From: Pseudomonas psychrophila
Lineage (GTDB): Bacteria > Pseudomonadota > Gammaproteobacteria > Pseudomonadales > Pseudomonadaceae
Length of the DNA: 64,000 bases
Assembly (NCBI RefSeq): GCF_001043005.1
Contig: NZ_JYKZ01000002.1
Span: 372,001 to 436,000 of the forward strand
Reading direction: 5' to 3'
Shown here: positions 1 through 8,673 of the stretch, in pieces
Position numbering within the stretch: position 1 is the stretch's first letter
How the letters are laid out: every line of letters starts with the position of its first letter
Position numbers and translations under genes: made by a program
The notes under the pieces: model-generated
Told to the model about the DNA's origin: nothing
Seen by the model: the letters and a program-made list of their open reading frames with translations, nothing else
The model's database searches: none

Positions 1-1
1 G

Positions 2-27
2 CCTGCTCGCAGGTCTTTATTTTCTTT
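2..27 (+). terminator. Possible intrinsic terminator of a gene left of the window
   Basis: A short stem CCTGC/GCAGG (2-6 and 9-13) is followed by a T-rich tail (14-27). It would end a rightward transcript that enters from the left. The drawn loop is only two bases, so the real stem must be shorter. This is a weak call. Confidence 0.35.
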
Positions 28-174
28 AAACCCTAACAGCCCACCATCAAAACGCTGCTCACTCGTCACTCATTTGAGCGCTTCGAAAAAATAGTGCACG
101 ATGCAGCCAAATTTTTCTGCGCGTCTAATTTTCCAGAGAGAAAATAGTGCCCATATATCAGAAGTCCGTCCCCT

Positions 175-1068
175 CTACCCAGCTTTGCGCAATGCATTGG
201 CAACCAGCGTAAAGGCGGGTGATGGTTGTCGACGGCTGGGGTAATACAAATAGTAGCCAGAGAACGGTGGGCACCAATCTTCCAGCACCCGCTCCAGCCT
301 CCCTTCGCGCAGGTGCGGATCAAACTCCTCTTCTGGCAGGTACGCAATGCCCAGCCCGGCCAAGGCCGCATCCACGATATGGCTCGACGTGTTGAAAATG
401 AGCTGGCCGTCTACACGCACGTTTACCTGCTTGCCTCCCTGCTCAAAGTCCCACACATAGAGCCCGCCAGATGTCTGCATACGCTGGTTGATACAGCTAT
501 GGTTCATCAGGTCGCGCGGGTTTTCGGGAATGCCACGGCTGGAAAAGTACCCTGGCACCGCGACAGCAGCCATCCGCAATGGCGGGCCTATCGGGACTGC
601 AATCATGTCTTTGTCGATGGTGTCACCCAGGCGCACGCCTGCATCAAAACGATCCGCCACAATGTCCCTGAATCCGTAACTCACGTCGAACTCAACGTTG
701 ATGTCCGGGTATTCGTGGAGCAGCGCAGTGAGCTTGGGTAGCAGCGTGGTGCGCAGAACATGATCGCCGCAGGTGATACGTACGGTGCCCGCAGGCTTGT
801 CGCGCATTTGCGTCAGATTATCCAGCTCTGCCTCGATTTCATCGAAGCGATTCCCGATCGCTTGCAGCAGTCGATCGCCAGCGACAGTCGGCGAGACGCT
901 GCGGGTGGTGCGCGTCAGTAACCTGATTTGCAGACGCGCCTCCAGACCACTGATGGCCTGGCTCAGTGCCGACTGGGTAACGCCCAGTACCCCGGCGGCA
1001 CGGGTGAAGCTGCCTTCGCGCGCCACTGTCACGAATGAAAGCAGATCGTTGAGGTTTCCTCTGACCAT
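175..1068 (-). CDS. LysR-family transcriptional regulator
   Basis: A 297-residue protein with the usual LysR layout: an N-terminal winged helix-turn-helix (about residues 5-65, with VTQSALSQAISGLEARL as recognition region) and a C-terminal effector-binding domain. The motif LLTRTTRSVSPT is typical of the LysR subgroup that sits beside oxidoreductase and exporter genes. It is divergent from the MFS exporter at 1197, so that gene and those after it are the likely targets (inference). The gene is exactly 894 nt, the same length as its two relatives in this window, the broken one at 18558 and the one at 55180. The effector is unknown. Confidence 0.93.
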   Translation of the reverse strand: MVRGNLNDLLSFVTVAREGSFTRAAGVLGVTQSALSQAISGLEARLQIRLLTRTTRSVSPTVAGDRLLQAIGNRFDEIEAELDNLTQMRDKPAGTVRITCGDHVLRTTLLPKLTALLHEYPDINVEFDVSYGFRDIVADRFDAGVRLGDTIDKDMIAVPIGPPLRMAAVAVPGYFSSRGIPENPRDLMNHSCINQRMQTSGGLYVWDFEQGGKQVNVRVDGQLIFNTSSHIVDAALAGLGIAYLPEEEFDPHLREGRLERVLEDWCPPFSGYYLYYPSRRQPSPAFTLVANALRKAG

Positions 1069-1196
1069 GATATGCAGAACCTTTTACAGCCATTAATTAG
1101 CTGATCTTATAGCCTCGTTAAGTATTCATTAGCTAGTCGCGTGAGTATTCGTTCGTCACCATCACCGGTATGAATACAATTAACCGCAAGGCCCCG

Positions 1197-2384
1197 ATGG
1201 CCACTGTTTCAACCAGCAACGAGGCTCCTGCCTACTGGAGCGGTGTCTTTGCAATGACGCTGTGTGTTTTCGCCCTGATCGCTTCTGAGTTCATGCCTGT
1301 CAGCCTGCTGACGCCGATGGCCGTTGATCTTCAGGTTAGCGAAGGGATGGCCGGGCAAGGCATTGCGATTTCCGGGGCATTTGCCGTGCTGACCAGCCTG
1401 TCGATCTCGTGGCTTGCCAGAACCCTTGATCGCAAGCTGCTACTTTTGGCACTGGCCGGGTTGATGGCTGTCTCGGGCTTGATCGTCGGGCTGGCCCCCG
1501 ACTATCAAACTTACATGGTCGGCCGTGCGCTCATCGGTGTGGTCATTGGCGGTTTCTGGGCGATGTCCGCGGCGACAGCCATGCGCTTGGTACCCGCCCC
1601 GCAGGTGCCGAAGGCGTTGGCCATCTTCAATGGCGGTAACGCGCTGGCTACCGTAGTTGCCGCACCGCTGGGCAGTTATCTGGGCTCCATTATCGGGTGG
1701 CGCGGGGCTTTTTTCTGTGTAGTGCCCGTCGCGGCAATTGCGCTCGTCTGGATGCTCATCAGCCTGCCGCCCATGCCGGTGGAGCCGCGCAAACCAGGCT
1801 CCGGGAATGTGTTCAAACTGTTCAAGAATCGATCAGTGGCACTGGGCATGGTCGGTTGTGGGGCCTTCTTCATGGGGCAGTTTGCGCTATTTACCTACCT
1901 TCGGCCCTTCCTTGAAACGGTAACGCGCGTCGATATATCCACGTTGTCGTTGATCTTGCTGGTGATCGGTGCGGCAGGCTTTATCGGCACCCTGATCATC
2001 GGCCGTGTTCTGAGGAGCGGCCTGTTCCAGACATTGATAGTCATTCCGGTGTTGATGGCCTTGATCGCTCTGGCTCTGATCCCTTTTGGCTACTCGATCA
2101 TCGCTGTTGCTGCACTGCTGGGCTTATGGGGGCTGTTGGCGACTGCGGCCCCTGTGGGCTGGTGGAGCTGGATAGCACAGGCCATGCCAAATAATGCCGA
2201 GGCTGGCGGCGGCCTGATGGTAGCCGTTATTCAACTGTCCATTGCTCTGGGCTCAACCGTGGGTGGAATGCTGTTCGATAGTCACGGCTATCAGAGCACG
2301 TTTGTCGCTAGTGCATTAGTGCTGCTGCTGGGTGCAGCGGTGACCGTACTGACGTCACACGCTACCCCCTCTCGAACTGCTTGA
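1197..2384 (+). CDS. MFS efflux transporter, NepI/DHA1-like
   Basis: About 395 residues with 12 predicted membrane segments. The first helix region, FALIASEFMPVSLLTPMA, is the signature of the NepI/DHA1 exporter branch, whose named members export purine ribonucleosides or drugs by proton antiport. The motif after helix 2 (SWLARTLDRKLLLL) fits the MFS loop 2-3 region. I prefer ATG 1197, preceded by AAGG at a good distance; ATG 1170 in the same frame lacks a visible ribosome binding site. It is the first gene of a rightward set with the cyclophilin-like and hydrolase genes, and divergent from the LysR gene. The substrate cannot be told from sequence. Confidence 0.9.
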   Translation: MATVSTSNEAPAYWSGVFAMTLCVFALIASEFMPVSLLTPMAVDLQVSEGMAGQGIAISGAFAVLTSLSISWLARTLDRKLLLLALAGLMAVSGLIVGLAPDYQTYMVGRALIGVVIGGFWAMSAATAMRLVPAPQVPKALAIFNGGNALATVVAAPLGSYLGSIIGWRGAFFCVVPVAAIALVWMLISLPPMPVEPRKPGSGNVFKLFKNRSVALGMVGCGAFFMGQFALFTYLRPFLETVTRVDISTLSLILLVIGAAGFIGTLIIGRVLRSGLFQTLIVIPVLMALIALALIPFGYSIIAVAALLGLWGLLATAAPVGWWSWIAQAMPNNAEAGGGLMVAVIQLSIALGSTVGGMLFDSHGYQSTFVASALVLLLGAAVTVLTSHATPSRTA

Positions 2385-2411
2385 ACCACGCAACGATCCA
2401 GGAGACGGGTT

Positions 2412-2927
2412 ATGACCGGGAGCATTCACCCCGCCGCAAATGCCGAGCAGCGCAAAGGCTGGGGCAAGCGGCCATTTCGTTGGCCTGGCGTGCTGTATTC
2501 AGCTCTCGTGCTTGGCAGTTACATCCTAATGAATGATGCCGCGTCGGCGTCCACGATCACGATCACGATCACGGAGAAATCTCGCATGTGGATGACAGTC
2601 GGCGAACAACGCTTCGCCATCACCTTGGCCGACAACGCAGCCGCTCGTACGTTTGTCACGCTTCTGCCACTAACGCTGGAGATGAGCGATCTCAACAGCA
2701 ATGAAAAATACGCCAGCCTTCCTGGAGCTCTGCCTACCAATGCGAGCAAACCGGGAACGATACACGCGGGTGATCTGATGCTGTATGGCACGGATACCCT
2801 GGTTGTTTTCTATTCAACCTTTGAATCGACATACGCATACACCCGCCTTGGGCGTGTGGACGACAACGCGAGCCTGGCACAGGTTTTAGGTCGTCATGCG
2901 GTAAACGTGATGTTTTCCCAAAACTGA
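2412..2927 (+). CDS. Exported cyclophilin-like fold protein
   Basis: 171 residues. The N-terminus has basic residues (KRPFRW) then a hydrophobic stretch ending ASA near residue 45, which fits export or an N-terminal anchor. The rest (from about residue 50: MTVGEQRFAITLADNAAA, later GDLMLYGTDTLVVFY and YTRLGRVDD) matches the small bacterial cyclophilin-like domain. Proteins of this family lack proven prolyl-isomerase activity, so the function is open. The start is fixed by AGGAGA just upstream. It follows the MFS gene by 27 nt and is probably co-transcribed with it. A hexanucleotide repeat (cacgat, 2552-2573) encodes the TITITI run after the signal. Confidence 0.8.
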   Translation: MTGSIHPAANAEQRKGWGKRPFRWPGVLYSALVLGSYILMNDAASASTITITITEKSRMWMTVGEQRFAITLADNAAARTFVTLLPLTLEMSDLNSNEKYASLPGALPTNASKPGTIHAGDLMLYGTDTLVVFYSTFESTYAYTRLGRVDDNASLAQVLGRHAVNVMFSQN

Positions 2928-2952
2928 CTGCTCTGCATCGATAGGAATTCCA

Positions 2953-3981
2953 ATGAAAAAGATCATTGTTTTATTAACGCTTCTTGTCAGTTCACTCTCA
3001 GCAATAGGAGCCGATATGTCCAACGGCGCGGATAATTTTTATACCAGCGACAAAGTGACCGTGCAGAAGGTCAATTTCAAAAACCAGTATCAGATGAACG
3101 TGTCAGGTAATCTCTTTATCCCCAAAAACCTCGACGCCAACACTAAAAGTGCTGCGATTGTTGTTGGCCACCCGATGGGCGCGGTCAAGGAGCAAAGCGC
3201 TAATCTGTATGCCACGAAACTGGCAGAAAAGGGCTTTGTGACACTGTCACTGGATCTTTCATTCTGGGGTGAAAGCGAGGGGCTGCCACGCAATGCAGTT
3301 TCGCCGGATATTTATGCCGAAGACTTCAGTGCTGCGGTGGATTTTCTTGGCACCCGGCCTTTTATCGATAAAGAACGGATAGGCGCACTCGGCATCTGCG
3401 GGAGCGGCAGCTTTGTTATCAGCGCGGCTAAGATCGACCCACGCATGAAAGCCATCGCAACAGTCAGCATGTATGACATGGGCGCAGCCAATCGTAATGG
3501 TTTGAAGCATGGGCAGACGCTTGAGCAACGCAAAGAGACCATCGCGCAAGCCGCACAGCAGCGATATGTAGAGTTCACGGGCGGAGAAACCCTCTACACC
3601 AGCGGCACAGCGCACCAACTGGACGAAAACACGCACCCGATCCAGCGAGAATTCTATGACTTCTATCGCACGCCACGGGGTGAATACACGCCAGCCAGTT
3701 CGTCCAAAGATCTGACCACGCACCCGACGCTTACGAGCAATATCAAATTCATGAACTTCTACCCTTTCAATGACATTGAGACGATTTCACCTCGTCCAAT
3801 TCTGTTCATTGCCGGAGCCGACGCGCACTCAAGAGAGTTCAGCGAAGAAGCTTACAAGCTTGCTGGCCAGCCCAAGGAGTTCGTTATCATTCCTGGCGCG
3901 GGCCATGTTGACCTTTATGATCGGGTCGACCTCATTCCTTTTGGCAAGCTGGCGAGCTTTTTTCAGAGTAATTTGAAGTGA
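2953..3981 (+). CDS. Exported alpha/beta hydrolase with cysteine nucleophile
   Basis: 342 residues beginning with a clear Sec signal peptide (MKKIIVLLTLLVSSLSAIGA). The nucleophile elbow reads LGICGSGS, so a cysteine sits where most alpha/beta hydrolases have serine, as in dienelactone hydrolases. The C-terminal GAGHVDLYD supplies the catalytic histidine and FIAGADAHS probably the acid region. It is a paralogue of the hydrolase at 17423, sharing HPxGxVKEQ, LGICGxG and LATVSM-like blocks. Strong AGGAA ribosome binding site. Third gene of the MFS/cyclophilin-like set. The substrate is unknown; an ester or lactone is likely from family knowledge. Confidence 0.87.
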   Translation: MKKIIVLLTLLVSSLSAIGADMSNGADNFYTSDKVTVQKVNFKNQYQMNVSGNLFIPKNLDANTKSAAIVVGHPMGAVKEQSANLYATKLAEKGFVTLSLDLSFWGESEGLPRNAVSPDIYAEDFSAAVDFLGTRPFIDKERIGALGICGSGSFVISAAKIDPRMKAIATVSMYDMGAANRNGLKHGQTLEQRKETIAQAAQQRYVEFTGGETLYTSGTAHQLDENTHPIQREFYDFYRTPRGEYTPASSSKDLTTHPTLTSNIKFMNFYPFNDIETISPRPILFIAGADAHSREFSEEAYKLAGQPKEFVIIPGAGHVDLYDRVDLIPFGKLASFFQSNLK

Positions 3982-4031
3982 TGATAGTGAGATCGAATTA
4001 ACCAATTCGGTTTAAACGGTGTTTTTTCAAC

Positions 4032-4089
4032 GTCCGCTTCTGGCCGGAAGCAGCCCTTCGTGACAGGCTGCTTACGGCCAAAAGCGGAC
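4032..4089. repeat. 58-bp inverted-repeat element (full copy 1)
   Basis: Two 24-nt arms (4032-4055 and 4066-4089) separated by a 10-nt loop CTTCGTGACA. The arms pair with two mismatches; their core is CTTCTGGCCGGAAGCAGCC. It lies between convergent genes (hydrolase end 3981, DUF1330 gene end 4152) and could act as a bidirectional terminator. The same element recurs at 9347 and 11079, with half copies elsewhere. Confidence 0.9.
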
Positions 4090-4151
4090 AGTCGTGACTG
4101 ACAGTAGTTGTGTCTTATATGATCCAAGTGGAGGCGACGATAGGCCTAGCC

Positions 4152-4463
4152 TCATCGTGTAGAAACAGCCACCTCAGGCAACCCTTCTACAATAAATACG
4201 CGGTATTCTGCCCCCTTTAACCGGTGCTTCAGAGCCTCTTGGTACAAAGGACTGTCGTAGGCAGCCTTGGCATCCGCCAGGGTAGGAAATTGAAGGATAA
4301 CGGCACCATCTACTGGAGGGCCTTCAAGTGTTTCTACTGCACCGTAGAAAGCTAGTGGTGTGACAGGATGGCCCGCCGACGCGCCCCCCGCGCTGTTCTC
4401 ATACTTTTTGAACTCTTCTGGATCAGTGATCCGATCTCTGACGTAAACAACATAAGCGCTCAT
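4152..4463 (-). CDS. DUF1330 family protein
   Basis: 103 residues. SAYVVYVRDRITDPEEFKKY at the start, the middle block VILQFPTLADAKAAYDSPLY, and the end YRVFIVEG are the hallmarks of the small DUF1330 ferredoxin-fold (dimeric alpha/beta barrel) proteins. No reaction is established for the family. Start ATG 4463 is supported by GAGGA upstream. It lies downstream of the crotonase and SDR genes on the same strand and is probably part of that set, which faces the LysR gene at 6621. Confidence 0.88.
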   Translation of the reverse strand: MSAYVVYVRDRITDPEEFKKYENSAGGASAGHPVTPLAFYGAVETLEGPPVDGAVILQFPTLADAKAAYDSPLYQEALKHRLKGAEYRVFIVEGLPEVAVSTR

Positions 4464-4544
4464 GGTCAATCCTCGATGGACTTGTGAGCCGCAGGTCGTT
4501 TCGACTGCGGCTCACAACGGGTGACGGGTCAGTTACCAGAGCAA

Positions 4545-5378
4545 TTAAGCAGCAGGCAAATCGCCAAGTCGTTCGGCAAAGTTCAGCTCAAACTCACCGA
4601 CTTTACCCAGCCCGGCGTCGAGCATTTTTGTGAATGCATTCTGAGCTTCAGGCCACAGATCTACACCCTGAAGGATATGGTTCGACATCCACAGATCGCC
4701 TTCAGAGGGAACGCCTGCACGAGCGTTTACCATTCTCTTGCCGGTCTCCAGAGCGCGTTTCTCGAAGCCTCCCATACGGTGTGCGAGCGCATCGACGAAA
4801 GCATCAAGTTCCGCGTCTGGGAGAGCCCTGTTCACGAAGCCATATCGCTCACCAATGTCAGCGTCGAAATCGTCAGCACTGCAAACGATTTCCAATGTAC
4901 GTGAGCGTCCGACCAGTGCGGAGAGCCATTCGACACCGCCACCACCGGGGATTGACGAACCGCCAACCTCGATCAATGCGAACTTTGCGTGCTCCTTGGA
5001 TGCGAAACGCATGTCGCAGGCCAATGCAAACTCAAAGCCCTGCGCACGAGCTCGGCCACGTACCTTTGCAATGCTAATCACGGAAGACTGCGCAAGGCGG
5101 GTGACCCACTTCGGCCAGTTACCAAAGAATGGCATTGCGCCTGGTTGATTGGGAACGGTCAGCCGATTTTCGACATCGTGGTGATTCATGAAGAAATCTG
5201 GGTCTCCGCTCTCGAACACAACGACTTTGAGGTGCTCGTCCTTCTCGATGTTGTCCATCAGGACGTTCAGTTCAGCAAACATCGTCGGATCAAACAGGTT
5301 GAGCGGTGGATTGTTGAAGATGACGCGCCAGTAGGCTTGGGATTCAGCAATTATGGTCAAGCGGTTAGCAGTGTTCAT
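4545..5378 (-). CDS. Enoyl-CoA hydratase/isomerase (crotonase) family protein
   Basis: 277 residues from ATG 5378, which has GAGAG at a suitable distance; the frame stays open further upstream but without a site. Crotonase landmarks: the oxyanion-hole region KVRGRARAQGFEFALACDMRFAS and the glutamate segment FALIEVGGSSIPGGGGVEWL. The usual second catalytic glutamate position is not obvious, and the usual GGG after KVRGRA is AQG, so it may be an isomerase, a hydrolase or act on an unusual acyl-CoA. Neighbours are an SDR and a DUF1330 protein. The role in a specific pathway is not clear. Confidence 0.85.
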   Translation of the reverse strand: MNTANRLTIIAESQAYWRVIFNNPPLNLFDPTMFAELNVLMDNIEKDEHLKVVVFESGDPDFFMNHHDVENRLTVPNQPGAMPFFGNWPKWVTRLAQSSVISIAKVRGRARAQGFEFALACDMRFASKEHAKFALIEVGGSSIPGGGGVEWLSALVGRSRTLEIVCSADDFDADIGERYGFVNRALPDAELDAFVDALAHRMGGFEKRALETGKRMVNARAGVPSEGDLWMSNHILQGVDLWPEAQNAFTKMLDAGLGKVGEFELNFAERLGDLPAA

Positions 5379-5564
5379 ATGCGCTCTCGGCTGTTGCGAC
5401 CTTGTGCTAGATCGCCGGTTTTCAAGAAAAGCCACCTGTTGAGGCGACGTGAACAAACGGATAAATGTAAAAAAGCCACCACCAATCGGGATGAAGTACG
5501 TCGGTAATAGCCTCAAGCAACGGCGGCTAAATGATTCTTCCGCCATGCTTTGAAACTTTCCTTA

Positions 5565-6401
5565 CTAGCCTTGGGCTGCCACCGAAACTTCACGCCAGTC
5601 GTTCCAAGTGGCGAGCCGGCTTTGATAGGCACCCTTTATCTCGTCAATGGCTGCCGCGCCTAATGCGATTCGAAGCGGTGGCTTGGGGCTATCCACGACC
5701 TTCAGAATCGCTCTCGCGGTTGCTTCTGGATCGCCAAAGGCATAGCCCTCGAATGCTTGGCTCAGGGCATCACGTACAGGCTGATAGGCTGCGATAGCTT
5801 CTGAATACTTGGCAGAGGAAGGGTTGTTAAAGTCTGTTGCATAGCCCGCTGGTTCGATAAGCGTAACGCTGACACCAAAGAAACTGGCTTCCTGGGACAG
5901 TGCTTCAAACAGCCCTTCCACCGCGAACTTGGATGCGCTGTAGACCCCAAAGGTGGGGGCTGAGAACACGCCCAAAACGCTCGACACCGCGAGCAAATGG
6001 CCAAAGCCCTGAGCACGAAAGATCGGCATTGACGCCTGGGCCAGCCACATTGTTCCAAAAAAGTTGGTATCCATCTGCGCCCTGGCCTCTGCTTCGGATA
6101 TCTCCTCTACCGCTCCCTGATGCCCGTAGCCAGCATTGCTCAGCACAATGTCCACGCGACCGAAGTGTTCGCTGACCGTTGTCACGGCCTGGGACACACC
6201 CTCGCGGTCTGTAACATCAAGGTGCAGAGTCAGTACCGCATCCCCGTACTTTTCTACCAGTGGTTGAAGGGACGACACGTCGCGTGCGCTAACAGCAACT
6301 TTATCTCCACGCTCCAGCGCGGCAGAGGCCCAGATACGCCCAAAACCACGGGATGCCCCGGTGATGAACCATACTTTTTCGGCAGACTTTGAAGGATTCA
6401 T
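5565..6401 (-). CDS. Short-chain dehydrogenase/reductase
   Basis: 278 residues. Classical SDR motifs: the cofactor loop TGASRGFGR (about residues 15-23), LSNAGYG, catalytic serine in AVSSVLGVFSA, and the YSASK active-site pair. The arginine after TGAS favours NADP(H). Start ATG 6401 is preceded by GGAG. The gene is the first of the leftward SDR/crotonase/DUF1330 series and is divergent from the LysR gene at 6621, which probably controls it. The substrate is unknown; the closest look is to oxidoreductases of the 'oxidoreductase, SDR family' type without a fixed pathway. Confidence 0.9.
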   Translation of the reverse strand: MNPSKSAEKVWFITGASRGFGRIWASAALERGDKVAVSARDVSSLQPLVEKYGDAVLTLHLDVTDREGVSQAVTTVSEHFGRVDIVLSNAGYGHQGAVEEISEAEARAQMDTNFFGTMWLAQASMPIFRAQGFGHLLAVSSVLGVFSAPTFGVYSASKFAVEGLFEALSQEASFFGVSVTLIEPAGYATDFNNPSSAKYSEAIAAYQPVRDALSQAFEGYAFGDPEATARAILKVVDSPKPPLRIALGAAAIDEIKGAYQSRLATWNDWREVSVAAQG

Positions 6402-6620
6402 ATGATCTCCATTGCGTTACTCCAGCGAGTAACTGCGGGGAGAGACGGCCAAGCCCGAGATGACGTTGTGGTTAGCCACAACTGCGACATCGCTAGAAAT
6501 GGGTGCTCTTTGAAAGAGAGCAACTGCCTCGTTGTGTTGACTATGGTATGCCGTTGACTGGCCTAGATTAAGGCAGGTAACGTACATAACACTGATGACA
6601 AAACAGTCACTAATCTGGAG

Positions 6621-7526
6621 GTGGTTTTGGAGACGTTGAGTGGCCTGGAGATTTTCGTCGAGACCGCGCAAAGCCAGAGCTTTGTTGCGACGGGCCGGAA
6701 AATCGGGATATCGGCGTCTGCCGTCAGTAAGAGCATCTCTAGGCTTGAAGAGCGTGTTGGAGTCAGGCTTTTCCAACGGAGTACCCGGACGGTCAGACTG
6801 ACGTCTGAGGGTGAAGTGTTTCTGGAAAGGTGCAGGCGCATCCTCGGCGAGATCCAAGCCGCAGAAGATGATCTTTCGGCGATGACAACCTCCCCTCGCG
6901 GGCGTTTGCGAGTTGGCTTGGCCTTGGCTGCAGGATTGCCTTTGCCGGTTATCTCCGCATTCATGGAGCGCTATCCGGAGATACAGTTGGATCTGGACTT
7001 CACTGACCGCATGGTGGATGTGATCGACGAAGGATTCGATGTTGTTATCCGTGGAAGCGAACTCCAAGATTCGAGACTAATGTCCCGACCACTTGGGCCT
7101 TACCGGTCATGCCTTGTAGCGTCCCCTGCTTACCTTCAAAACCGAGGGATTCCCACCAAACCCGCCGATCTCTTAGATCATTGCTGCTTGCATTACCGGT
7201 GGCAGAATTCAGGCAAGCTCTATCAGTGGCCCTTCAAGAAACAACAGGCCATTCAAGCAGGCGAGTCTCTCCCGACCACTATGGTCTGTAGCAACGTAGA
7301 GGCTCTGATCTACCTTGCGCAGGCTGGGCGGGGGATCGCGTGCGTACCTGATTTCGCTGTCAAAGATAGCTTGGCTGATGGGCGTTTAGAAAAGGTACTC
7401 AGCAGTAGCCTGGTAGGAGGTAGTACCTTTCACGTCGTTTGGCCGAGCAGCAGGCAAATGGCACCCAAGGTACGTGCATTTGTGGACTTCGCCGTAGAGA
7501 ATTTCTCCACCGGACTGGTCAGCTAA
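6621..7526 (+). CDS. LysR-family transcriptional regulator
   Basis: About 300 residues: helix-turn-helix at the N-terminus (IGISASAVSKSISRLEERVG), then a LysR substrate domain with DLDFTDRMVDVIDEGFDVVIRG. There is no ATG at the front. The frame opens with GTG 6621, but CTGGAGG abuts it, so TTG 6627 or TTG 6636 is the likelier initiator. It is divergent from the SDR/crotonase/DUF1330 genes across a 219-nt gap, suggesting control of that set. Its last 20 nt and the following 70 nt are partly repeated 209 bp downstream (see the repeat entry). Confidence 0.9.
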   Translation: MVLETLSGLEIFVETAQSQSFVATGRKIGISASAVSKSISRLEERVGVRLFQRSTRTVRLTSEGEVFLERCRRILGEIQAAEDDLSAMTTSPRGRLRVGLALAAGLPLPVISAFMERYPEIQLDLDFTDRMVDVIDEGFDVVIRGSELQDSRLMSRPLGPYRSCLVASPAYLQNRGIPTKPADLLDHCCLHYRWQNSGKLYQWPFKKQQAIQAGESLPTTMVCSNVEALIYLAQAGRGIACVPDFAVKDSLADGRLEKVLSSSLVGGSTFHVVWPSSRQMAPKVRAFVDFAVENFSTGLVS

Positions 7527-7590
7527 GCGCCAGTGCCACTAGGTGATCTGGATCCATAGCCCTCAGGGCCGCTTTTGGCTGACTTATGCC
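7512..7590. repeat. Direct repeat, copy 1: LysR 3' end and downstream flank
   Basis: GGACTGGTCAGCTAA, including the LysR stop codon, then GTGATCTGGATCCATAG and a GCTTTTGGCTGACTT tail. The same order of blocks with small changes recurs about 209 bp further on at 7721-7808, so a fragment of the gene end was duplicated or copied. Confidence 0.8.
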
Positions 7591-7645
7591 TTTCGCCACC
7601 GTTTGCTTTGGATCGAGTTCAGCCAGTCATAGAGCGTATGTGCGC

Positions 7646-7710
7646 TGGTCAAGTCCGATGCAAGCGATTGGTCAAGTCGAATGCAAATGGGTGGTCAAGT
7701 CCACGCAATT
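7646..7710. repeat. 23-bp tandem repeat, three copies
   Basis: Units beginning TGGTCAAGTC start at 7646, 7669 and 7692, exactly 23 bp apart; the first two read on as CGATGCAAGCGAT and GAATGCAAATGGG, the third is shorter. They lie between the two copies of the duplicated LysR tail. No coding frame is apparent in 7527-7900, which otherwise holds only half copies of the hairpin element near 7562-7590 and 7785-7845. Confidence 0.8.
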
Positions 7711-7720
7711 ACCCACCAAC

Positions 7721-7808
7721 GGACTGGTTAGCTAATTAATAGTGTAATTGGGATGATCTGGTTCCATAGATCCAGCGTCTGCTTTTGGCCGACTTCGGCC
7801 ATTCATCA
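7721..7808. repeat. Direct repeat, copy 2 of the LysR 3' end
   Basis: GGACTGGTTAGCTAA, ATGATCTGGTTCCATAG and GCTTTTGGCCGACTT follow in the same order as in copy 1 at 7512-7590, with a small insertion between the first two blocks. It carries only the last few codons of the LysR gene, so it is not functional as coding sequence. Confidence 0.78.
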
Positions 7809-7900
7809 ATGGCGGCTTTGGGTCGATAGCGGCCTTTCACCTGTCCACAGAAAAACGCTTAACGTATCCTGCTGCAATAAAACAATGAAAAGGAGTTCGA

Positions 7901-7951
7901 ATGAAAACTGATTGGCAACAATTTCAAGAAATGATGATGTTTTATCCATGA
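7901..7951 (+). CDS. Possible 16-residue leader peptide upstream of methyltransferase
   Basis: ATG 7901 is preceded by AAAAGGAG at ideal spacing and opens a 16-codon frame, MKTDWQQFQEMMMFYP, whose TGA overlaps the ATG of the methyltransferase at 7948 (ATGA). The only strong ribosome binding site of the transcript therefore belongs to this short frame. It may be a coupling peptide, or the old N-terminus of the methyltransferase separated from it by a frameshift. Nothing about the peptide suggests an attenuator of the usual kind. Confidence 0.45.
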   Translation: MKTDWQQFQEMMMFYP

Positions 7952-8535
7952 CTAGCTGGGACGCTTTTTATGATGAGACCGAGCGTCAAGGCCCATCCCT
8001 TCTGCTAGCCCGAGCGATAAACCTTGCTGGTAATTTGTCAGTTGCTCGCCAGGCAGTAGATTTGGGGTGCGGCGCAGGAAAGGAAGCGCAGCAGCTTATG
8101 CAGTCGGGCTGGGACGTCTTGGCTGTCGATAATGAACCAGAGGCAATTACTCGTACGATAGCAAACTGCTCAGGGGGTCATGCAGGAATGCTGACTACCT
8201 GCCTCTCGGACTTTGAATGTTTGCCTGCACTACCTAGATCAAACCTGATCCATGCCGGATTGGCCTTGCCTTTTTGTCGACCGAAAAGTTTTAAGCAACT
8301 CTGGAATCAGGTTCTGCATGCGCTGGAACCAGGGGGAGTTTTTGTCGGGCATTTTTTTGGTCCCCAGCATGGCTGGTCGACTTTTACTCATTTGACCTTC
8401 CACTCCGAGCTGGACATCCGTCGGATGTGCGAGGAGATGGAAGTAAATCTTCTTCGCGAGACGCAAATAATGATTCAAACACCCTCAGGCCCACTCAACT
8501 GGCACCGTTTTGATCTGATCACTCAAAAGCCTTAA
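7948..8535 (+). CDS. Class I SAM-dependent methyltransferase
   Basis: 195 residues from ATG 7948. The SAM-binding motif I is AVDLGCGAGKEA, followed by motif II-like WDVLAVDNEPEAI; NLIHAGLALPFCRP fits motif IV. The N-terminal MTSWDAFYDETERQGPS is typical of small tellurite-resistance/ubiE-like methyltransferases of the Methyltransf family. The frame is open to a TTG at 7912, but the ATG overlapping the upstream 16-codon frame is likelier, giving translational coupling. It stands alone in the lower-GC accessory stretch. The substrate is unknown. Confidence 0.82.
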   Translation: MTSWDAFYDETERQGPSLLLARAINLAGNLSVARQAVDLGCGAGKEAQQLMQSGWDVLAVDNEPEAITRTIANCSGGHAGMLTTCLSDFECLPALPRSNLIHAGLALPFCRPKSFKQLWNQVLHALEPGGVFVGHFFGPQHGWSTFTHLTFHSELDIRRMCEEMEVNLLRETQIMIQTPSGPLNWHRFDLITQKP

Positions 8536-8673
8536 TAAATAGCAAGTGTTAGCTACGACGGGTAGAAAGCTGACGTTTACGAGTGGCAGCTATAGACCCA
8601 TAGCAGGCATTGGAGATAGCTTTTCTGCGCCCTGCTTGGCTAGGAGCCTAAATCCATGGAAGGAGTACGCACG

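Noticed and set aside
2552..2573. Hexanucleotide repeat (cacgat) as a phase-variation switch
   Set aside because: Six-base units do not change the reading frame; only three full units are present, so it is just a TI-rich linker.
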